Positions 57,956-64,000 of a DNA stretch of 64,000 nucleotides are shown here, piece by piece. The DNA lies in NCBI RefSeq assembly GCF_900129465.1, contig NZ_FSRA01000001.1, positions 1,798,001 to 1,862,000 of the forward strand, written 5' to 3'. The first letter of the stretch is position 1. Each line of letters opens with the position of its first letter. The translations under genes and the position numbers were made by a program. The notes below the pieces were generated by a model, which ran no database searches, had not been told where the DNA came from, and saw only the letters and a list, made by a program, of their open reading frames with translations. Source of the stretch: Chitinophaga niabensis (GTDB lineage Bacteria > Bacteroidota > Bacteroidia > Chitinophagales > Chitinophagaceae).

Positions 57956-60900
57956 ATGGAAAAGAATGCCCTTAAGTTTCTCGTACTGCTTCTACTTTGC
58001 TGCCTTTCCCAATCACACCTGTTCGCTCAAACCACTCAGGCGTCTATTTCTGGGAAAGTATTTAACGAAGAAAAGAAACCCCAGGCTGGTGCCTCTGTAT
58101 CCGTCCGTAATGAATCCACCGGCTTCGTTACAAGAACAGTTACCAATGCCCAGGGAGATTTCACATTTAAAGAATTACCTCTAGGCGGTCCGTACACTGT
58201 TAATATCACTTTTTCCGGATTCGGTGAACAAAAACGAAGTGGTTATTTCCTCAACCAGGGCGATGCTGTACGCATAGATATTACTATGCAACAGCAGGAA
58301 ACCACCCTGCAGGTAGTGCAGGTGGTAGGCTCGGGATTAAAGAATAAGATCGAGAATATTGGTGCTGCTACTGCTATTTCCGCCAAAACCATGAACCAGC
58401 TGCCTGTAAACGGCAGGAATTTCTCTACGCTGATGGACCTTTCTCCACTCAGCCGTGGCGGTAACATCTCCGGCCAGCTCGGCTCTTCTACCAATTATAC
58501 CATCGATGGTATGAACTCCAAGAACCCCACATCCGCAGGTTCTACTACCAGCCGTAGCGGCGCTCCGTATTCTATTTCTATTGAAGCGGTACGTGAGTTT
58601 AAAGTAGTAACCAACCAGTACGATGTTACTTATGGCCGCAGTGGCGGCGGTACGGTAAGTGCTGTAACCAAATCTGGTACTAATACCCTCCATGGTAGCG
58701 CTTTCACTTATGTAAGAGCAAATGAACTGGCCAGCCGTTATGATATCCGCGGTAACAGGCGTAATAACGATTACTCTACTTATCAGTACGGTTTTTCACT
58801 CGGTGGCCCCATTATTAAAGACAAATTGCACTTTTTTGTTGCCTGGGACCATCAGCTGGACACCCGTTCACTCGTGATCGCAGATATTCAATCACCTGCT
58901 GATGAAGCGCGTTTGAATATCACCAAAGCCACATTGGATAATTTTGTGAACATCGCCCGTACAGAATACGGCGTTTCCAATCATGCACAATATGGTTCTT
59001 TTGATAAGAAACGTGGCTCTGATGCTGTTTTCCTTCGTCTCGACTGGCAGATCAACAGCAAAAACCTCCTCACCATTCGCGATAACTATACAAACGATCG
59101 TAACAAGCTGGGCCTGGTAGATAATTCGGCTATCAACCTGTATGAATCTACCGGCAACGATTTCAACCGCGACAACAGTCTGCTCGCCACCCTGCGTACA
59201 TCCATCAACCCGCGTTTTACCAACGAGCTGAAGGTACAACACCTGTATACGTATCAATCCAGCGAGCCCGGCGATGAATTACCTAAAGCAAATATTCCCC
59301 GCGCCATTGTAGAAAATGTTACTTCTTCGATAGAGGGTAATACAAGGTCTACCACCATCCAGATCGGCGGGCACCGTTTTGCCCAGGAAAATTTTGATAA
59401 CCATGTTGTGCAACTGGTAGATAACCTGTACTATAACACCAATACTATCAAATTCACTTTTGGTGTGGATGCCATGTACACCCGGGCACACTCCCGTTAT
59501 GGCAGTGAAGTGAACGGGCGTTTCCATTACAACGGCCTCACTGCTTTTGATAATAACCAGCCTTACCGTTACTACCGCGAAGTTCCCCTGCTGGCTGACC
59601 CAAGCGTTGTGGGCAAGATCTTCAATGCCGGGGTTTACGCACAAATGCAAACAACACTCGCTAAAGGCCTGGATATGACGGCTGGTTTGCGTTATGATTA
59701 TGCACATTATCCTAAGTCTCCACTCAATCAGCTGGTATATGATGAACTGAAATTACGTACAGACAATAAGCTGAAATCTTCTGTAATCCAGCCCCGCCTT
59801 CAGCTCACCTGGGATGTGAAAGAAGAACATACGGATTACATCCGCTTTGGTGCAGGTGTATTTGCATCAGATATTAATAACTACATTACTATCAATAACC
59901 TGGTGTTCGATGGTAAACACTCCGCTACTGTGGATGTAAGGGCCCCGAACATTCCTGTTCCTGATTTTGCCGGCTATCGTGCCAATCCCTCAACCATTCC
60001 AACATTAGACGCTTTCCAGCTGCCGACTATCAATACCAATGGTCCAGATGCAAAAGTGCCCGTAATTTATAAAGCAAATCTTTCCTACAGCCACTATTTT
60101 ACAGCTAAACTGAAGGCTGGTATTACCGGCTATGCAACATTAGGCCGCAACAACTACTTTTATGTTGACAGGAATATGGCCACCACACCATTTTTCACAC
60201 TGCCACAGGAAGGTAACCGCGGCGTATATGTTCCCCTCAATACAATGCCTGCAAATGGTGCGGGCGACTGGGTACAGGGACGTATCAGCAACAAGCTGGG
60301 CCGTGTACTGGAACTGAATAGTGCAGGTAAAGTAAACCAGTTTGCCGTGGTGGTGGATGCTACCTGGCAGTATTATAAAGATGGTGAAGTATCTGTAAGT
60401 TATACCTGGAACGATACAAAGGATAATACTTCTTTCAATGGTAACGTGGCCAACTCGGCTACACTGTCACTGCCGGTGAAAGATGATCCGCGCAACCTGG
60501 ACAATGTAACTTATTCTGATAACCAGTTCCGTCATAAAGTGGTGGTATTTGGTACACTGCCTACTTTCTATGGTTTCACAGTAGGTATACGTTACTCCGG
60601 CATTGGTGGTACACGTTACAGCCTGCTTTCCGGTGTAAACAGCAATGCTGATTTTGTGGCCGGCACTAACGATCTCGCCTATATTTTCGACAGGAACAAT
60701 ACTGCTGTTCCCCAGAACGTACGCGACGGGCTCAACGCCATCCTCAACAACCCTGCTGCAAGCGAAAGTATCAAAGATTATATCAGGAAATATTCCGGTC
60801 AGCTTGCTGAAAGGAACGGTGGTATCAATGGTTTCTACGGTATTTACGACGCCAGGATCACCTGGAAAACCAAATTCAGCGGCAAAACCACACACGGCAT

Positions 60901-61141
60901 AGAAATATCCTGCGATATCTTCAACGTAGCCAATATGTTCAGGAAAACATGGGGTGTAAACAAATCGCTGGGTACCCAGGCATTGTATGGTGCAGGTATT
61001 CCTGCAAGTGGTACAACTCCTGCTGTTCCTGCATTTGATCCCACAGTGCCGCGTTACAATTATCGCGTGAACACTGCCGGTGTGGTAAATCCTTCCGGCG
61101 AACCTTTCCAGGTACAGATTGGTTTACGTTACGGCTTTTAA
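57956..61141 (+). CDS. TonB-dependent receptor with carboxypeptidase-regulatory domain (Oar-like)
   Basis: A 1061-residue outer-membrane protein. Signal peptide to about residue 25 (SHLFAQ). A carboxypeptidase-regulatory-like domain at about 29-110 (ASISGKVFNEEKKPQAGASVSVRNESTGF) precedes the plug (about 125-245; MNQLPVNGRNFSTLMDLSPLS, YTIDGMNSKNP) and the barrel. The C-terminus is QVQIGLRYGF. The plug lacks a SusC-type partner lipoprotein gene, and the GRNFSTLMDL motif resembles Oar-type receptors thought to handle peptides or proteins. It stands alone between its promoter region and a strong terminator. Confidence 0.88.
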   Translation: MEKNALKFLVLLLLCCLSQSHLFAQTTQASISGKVFNEEKKPQAGASVSVRNESTGFVTRTVTNAQGDFTFKELPLGGPYTVNITFSGFGEQKRSGYFLNQGDAVRIDITMQQQETTLQVVQVVGSGLKNKIENIGAATAISAKTMNQLPVNGRNFSTLMDLSPLSRGGNISGQLGSSTNYTIDGMNSKNPTSAGSTTSRSGAPYSISIEAVREFKVVTNQYDVTYGRSGGGTVSAVTKSGTNTLHGSAFTYVRANELASRYDIRGNRRNNDYSTYQYGFSLGGPIIKDKLHFFVAWDHQLDTRSLVIADIQSPADEARLNITKATLDNFVNIARTEYGVSNHAQYGSFDKKRGSDAVFLRLDWQINSKNLLTIRDNYTNDRNKLGLVDNSAINLYESTGNDFNRDNSLLATLRTSINPRFTNELKVQHLYTYQSSEPGDELPKANIPRAIVENVTSSIEGNTRSTTIQIGGHRFAQENFDNHVVQLVDNLYYNTNTIKFTFGVDAMYTRAHSRYGSEVNGRFHYNGLTAFDNNQPYRYYREVPLLADPSVVGKIFNAGVYAQMQTTLAKGLDMTAGLRYDYAHYPKSPLNQLVYDELKLRTDNKLKSSVIQPRLQLTWDVKEEHTDYIRFGAGVFASDINNYITINNLVFDGKHSATVDVRAPNIPVPDFAGYRANPSTIPTLDAFQLPTINTNGPDAKVPVIYKANLSYSHYFTAKLKAGITGYATLGRNNYFYVDRNMATTPFFTLPQEGNRGVYVPLNTMPANGAGDWVQGRISNKLGRVLELNSAGKVNQFAVVVDATWQYYKDGEVSVSYTWNDTKDNTSFNGNVANSATLSLPVKDDPRNLDNVTYSDNQFRHKVVVFGTLPTFYGFTVGIRYSGIGGTRYSLLSGVNSNADFVAGTNDLAYIFDRNNTAVPQNVRDGLNAILNNPAASESIKDYIRKYSGQLAERNGGINGFYGIYDARITWKTKFSGKTTHGIEISCDIFNVANMFRKTWGVNKSLGTQALYGAGIPASGTTPAVPAFDPTVPRYNYRVNTAGVVNPSGEPFQVQIGLRYGF

Positions 61142-61168
61142 CACACACAAATATTATATCTGTACGTT

Positions 61169-61204
61169 AGATCCCGGTCCCATCAAACAGGCCGGGATCT
61201 TTTT
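61169..61204 (+). terminator. Terminator after the TonB receptor gene
   Basis: AGATCCCGG (61169-61177) and CCGGGATCT (61192-61200) form a nine-base-pair stem with a 14-base loop and a T run. It sits against the stop of the convergent lipoprotein gene. Confidence 0.8.
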
Positions 61205-62804
61205 ATAAACATTTCACCCTCCTCAATTCCAGCAGATTGAGGCCATTGCTGCTTAACCCGGTAACATTCATTTGCCGGAAACGCACAGAAATATCATAGA
61301 ACAAAGGCACCACACAGGCATCTTTGATCACTATCTGGTCCATTTCCTGGTATAATTTATAACGAAGGGAATCATTTGTTTCCAGCATGGCTTTCTCATA
61401 CAGCTGATCAAAAGCCGGATTATTATAACGGGTATAGTTAGGTGGTGCAGGATTTTTACTGTAGAACATTGCCAGGTAACTCTCTGCATCAGGATAATCG
61501 GCAATCCAGCTGGCACGGAAGAACGGTACGGCTGATTTTGCCACCTGGTCTATTAAAGTACTTTTCTGGATCACTTCCACCTGTATCTTCACACCCACTT
61601 CCTGTAATTGATTGGCCACATAATTGGCAAGGTCTGCATAAACAGGCTGGGTTACCAGTTTGATCGTTGCCAGCCCTTTTCCTTCAGGATAACCTGCTTC
61701 CTTCAGTAATTGCCTGCATTTGGCAAGATCGTACGTATATCCCTTTACGTGAGTGGTATCGAACGAAGGTAAACCTGCCGGTACCAAACCGGATGTAGCG
61801 GGAATGCCAATGCTGTTGCGGAGATAGGTCATCATTTTCACCCTGTCAAAACCATAATTGATCGCCTGGCGGACCCGTATGTCCCGCAACGAAGGATCTT
61901 GTTTATCGGGGTCCATCACAATACCAAAGTATTCTGTGTTCAGATATGGGGCTTTGATCAGGGCAATCTTTCCTTCCCATTCTTTTTTCAAATTCCCTTG
62001 TTTGGTGAGCACTTCATCTTTGAAAGATGTTTCAATATCATTGATAAAATCCAGCTCGCCCTGGCGGAATAACAGGAATTCTGTTGCCTTGCTGTCTACA
62101 AACAATACTTTCACGGCATCCAGGTATGGCAGCTGCGTTCCATGCTCGTCCTTTTCAAAATAGTTTTCATATTTATGCAGGATCAATGCCTGCCCTTCAT
62201 CCCAGTAATGAAACTTAAAAGGCCCTGTACCGCATGGATGTTTGCGAAAATCCTTGCCATATTTTTCCACTGCCTCATGCGGTATAACGGAACAATACTG
62301 CATGCTGAGGATGCCCATGATGGGATGGAACGGTTGTAATAAAGTAAGCTGAAAGGTAGTGTCGTCAATTGCCTGGAAACCAGTGGCTGGATCTACGGTG
62401 CCGTTGAAGATCCAGGCGCCGGGAGATGCAGTGCCGGGGTCCATGATCCTTCGGAGGCTGTAAGCCACATCCGCAGCCGTCATTTTCCGCCCTTTGCCAC
62501 CCGGGAAGATCTCGTTATCATGAAAGTAAACGTCGTTACGAAGATAGAAACGATAGGTACGCCGGTCTTCTGAAACCTCCCAGCGTGTAGCGAGGGATGG
62601 CCTGATATTCAGCATACTATCCGGTTCAACTAAAGTATTATAGATCTGGCGCACCGCCCACATAATAGCCTGATTCTTGGCAAATGCAGGGTCCAGCGTA
62701 GGAATGCCTTCCGGCTGGTTGTACCGGAAAACCATTTTATGCTCCTTGCTGCGTTGGCCACAGGAAAACAGGAAGAGGGTAAAAAGTAAGCAATAATATT
62801 TCAT
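61203..62804 (-). CDS. ABC-type peptide-binding lipoprotein (family 5 solute-binding protein)
   Basis: A 533-residue lipoprotein; the lipobox LFLFSC gives lipidated C15. GIPTLDPAFAKNQAIMWAVRQIYNTLVEPD, DVAYSLRRIMDPGT and NTEYFGIVMDPDKQDPSLRDIRVRQAINYGFDR are signatures of DppA/OppA-type binding proteins. No dpp/opp permease or ATPase genes are adjacent, so its transporter is elsewhere or it serves another role. The gene is single. Confidence 0.87.
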   Translation of the reverse strand: MKYYCLLFTLFLFSCGQRSKEHKMVFRYNQPEGIPTLDPAFAKNQAIMWAVRQIYNTLVEPDSMLNIRPSLATRWEVSEDRRTYRFYLRNDVYFHDNEIFPGGKGRKMTAADVAYSLRRIMDPGTASPGAWIFNGTVDPATGFQAIDDTTFQLTLLQPFHPIMGILSMQYCSVIPHEAVEKYGKDFRKHPCGTGPFKFHYWDEGQALILHKYENYFEKDEHGTQLPYLDAVKVLFVDSKATEFLLFRQGELDFINDIETSFKDEVLTKQGNLKKEWEGKIALIKAPYLNTEYFGIVMDPDKQDPSLRDIRVRQAINYGFDRVKMMTYLRNSIGIPATSGLVPAGLPSFDTTHVKGYTYDLAKCRQLLKEAGYPEGKGLATIKLVTQPVYADLANYVANQLQEVGVKIQVEVIQKSTLIDQVAKSAVPFFRASWIADYPDAESYLAMFYSKNPAPPNYTRYNNPAFDQLYEKAMLETNDSLRYKLYQEMDQIVIKDACVVPLFYDISVRFRQMNVTGLSSNGLNLLELRRVKCL

Positions 62805-62923
62805 ATCTGCGGATAAATGCCGGAAGTAAAATAGTAATTCTGCATAGATAAACGACCAATAATCATAAAATCGATCTCCAATTCACCCATTTAAAATATC
62901 TTTCCATCCAAATCTAAACTGTA

Positions 62924-64000
62924 ATGAGATCTGTTCTCCTTGTTCTGATAAGCATTTGTTTCCTGCAGCCCGATATACATGCCCAACAGCATAAGTTCAG
63001 CCATGCGGATACCCTGCGTGGTACCCTTTCGCCGGAAAGAAGCTGGTGGGATGTTACTTATTATAACCTGGATGTAAAGCTGGATCCCCGGGAGAAAAGC
63101 ATCCGGGGGCAGAACACTATTTCCTACAGGGTGCTGGAACCGGCACAACGGTTACAGATAGATCTGCAGGAACCGCTGATCATAGATAAGGTATCGCAGA
63201 ACGGCGAGTCCCTCTCTTTCACAAAAGACGGGAATGCCTGGTTTGTAGATCTCAAAGCCACACAGCCTAAAGGTAAGGTCCTCAGCCTGGTGGTAGACTA
63301 TCACGGTAAACCCAAAGAAGCCATCCGCGCTCCCTGGGATGGTGGCGTGGTTTGGGGAAAAGATTCCCTTGGCCGCCCCTGGATAGCTACTGCCTGCCAG
63401 GGTTTAGGAGCCAGCATCTGGTGGCCGAACAAAGATCACCAGACGGAAGAACCGGATAGCATGCGCATTACGGTAACGGTGCCAAAAGGGCTCACCAATG
63501 TTTCCAACGGCCGCCTCCGCAGCAAAACAGATAACAAGAACGGCACCTCTACCTTCACCTGGTTCGTGGGCAATCCCATCAATAACTACGACGTTGCCCT
63601 GAACATCGGCAACTATAAACATTTCAGTGATACATACAATGGTGAGGATGGTAAGCTCAATCTCGATTACTGGGTGCTGGATTACAATCTTGCCAAAGCA
63701 ACATCTCATTTCCAGGTAGTGAAGCCAATGATGAAATGTTTTGAACACTGGTTCGGGCCTTATCCTTTCTATAAAGACAGCTACAAACTGATTGAAACCC
63801 CTCACCTGGGTATGGAACACCAAAGCGCCGTAGCCTACGGCAACCAATACAAGATGGGCTACCGTGGTTCAGACCTTTCCGGTACTGGCTGGGGCCTGAA
63901 ATGGGATTTCATCATCATCCATGAAAGCGGTCACGAATGGTTCGGCAATAACATCACCACAAAGGATATTGCAGACATGTGGGTGCATGAAAGCTTCACG
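62924..64000 (+). CDS. M1-family metallopeptidase, N-terminal part (cut by window edge)
   Basis: From ATG 62924 an uninterrupted frame of 359 codons runs to the window end. It starts with a signal peptide (MRSVLLVLISICFLQPDIHAQ). WWDVTYYNLDVKLDPREKSIRGQNTISYRV is the N-terminal aminopeptidase domain and GMEHQSAVAYGN replaces the GxMEN motif, as in many Bacteroidota M1 enzymes. The zinc motif is H333-E-S-G-H337, followed by EWFGNN, with the third-ligand region WVHESFT at the very edge. It should remove N-terminal amino acids in the periplasm. Confidence 0.92.
   Translation, partial: MRSVLLVLISICFLQPDIHAQQHKFSHADTLRGTLSPERSWWDVTYYNLDVKLDPREKSIRGQNTISYRVLEPAQRLQIDLQEPLIIDKVSQNGESLSFTKDGNAWFVDLKATQPKGKVLSLVVDYHGKPKEAIRAPWDGGVVWGKDSLGRPWIATACQGLGASIWWPNKDHQTEEPDSMRITVTVPKGLTNVSNGRLRSKTDNKNGTSTFTWFVGNPINNYDVALNIGNYKHFSDTYNGEDGKLNLDYWVLDYNLAKATSHFQVVKPMMKCFEHWFGPYPFYKDSYKLIETPHLGMEHQSAVAYGNQYKMGYRGSDLSGTGWGLKWDFIIIHESGHEWFGNNITTKDIADMWVHESFT

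Noticed and set aside
1..64000. tRNA, rRNA, CRISPR arrays and insertion sequences
   Set aside because: Intergenic regions were read for cloverleaf ends, regularly spaced repeats and transposase motifs; none was convincing.

Overview
The window looks like a chromosomal segment from a member of the Bacteroidota, most likely Chitinophaga or a close relative in the Chitinophagaceae. Three things support this. Many genes are preceded by the Bacteroidota sigma-factor -7 element TAnnTTTG, and one has the full TTG-N19-TATATTTG. Start codons almost never have Shine-Dalgarno sequences. The protein families are typical of the group: large FtsX-type permeases, a carboxypeptidase-regulatory-domain TonB receptor, DUF2911, a type I sulfatase and a 1151-residue pyruvate carboxylase. 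No rRNA, tRNA, CRISPR array, insertion sequence or prophage was seen.

Layout. Positions 1-12,500 hold housekeeping genes (5' end of pgi, prfB with a programmed frameshift, P5C dehydrogenase, pyrR-pyrB), a secreted sulfatase, a peroxiredoxin, an outer-membrane barrel protein, an FtsX-type permease and a serine hydrolase. Positions 12,588-17,057 are a tight operon: PIG-L deacetylase, two tiny membrane proteins, and a sodium:solute symporter. Positions 18,033-21,930 hold a DUF2911-neighbouring regulatory module (small DxDGD protein, seven-helix membrane protein, histidine kinase, NarL-type regulator), divergent from an unknown beta-rich protein across a palindrome-rich 449-base gap. Positions 22,034-29,235 are core metabolism and maintenance (xerD, pyruvate carboxylase, ndk, a DHH phosphoesterase, an FKBP lipoprotein). 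Positions 29,304-34,369 are accessory: an unknown protein, an isolated N-terminal domain of a pseudouridine synthase, a small basic protein, and an AT-rich two-gene membrane/secreted module. Positions 34,412-49,000 return to core genes (purB, mqnA, recF, pdhA, ribH, an EVE-sirtuin pair, saccharopine dehydrogenase-like, gyrA). Positions 49,029-64,000 carry a TPR protein, a KGG-repeat protein, an uncharacterised SPFH-SHOCT/zinc-ribbon module, a desaturase, a TonB receptor, an orphan peptide-binding lipoprotein and the start of an M1 peptidase.

Most interesting items: the SPFH-SHOCT/zinc-ribbon four-gene module (53,261-56,184), which has no function I can name; the split sensor module with its palindromic intergenic region; prfB, whose frameshift stop is UAA rather than UGA on what looks like an almost leaderless mRNA; a cysteine-free sirtuin coupled to an EVE protein; a pseudouridine synthase accessory domain without its catalytic domain; and GyrA with alanine at the position of E. 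coli Ser83. All functional statements rest on reading the sequence and on remembered family features; no search was run.
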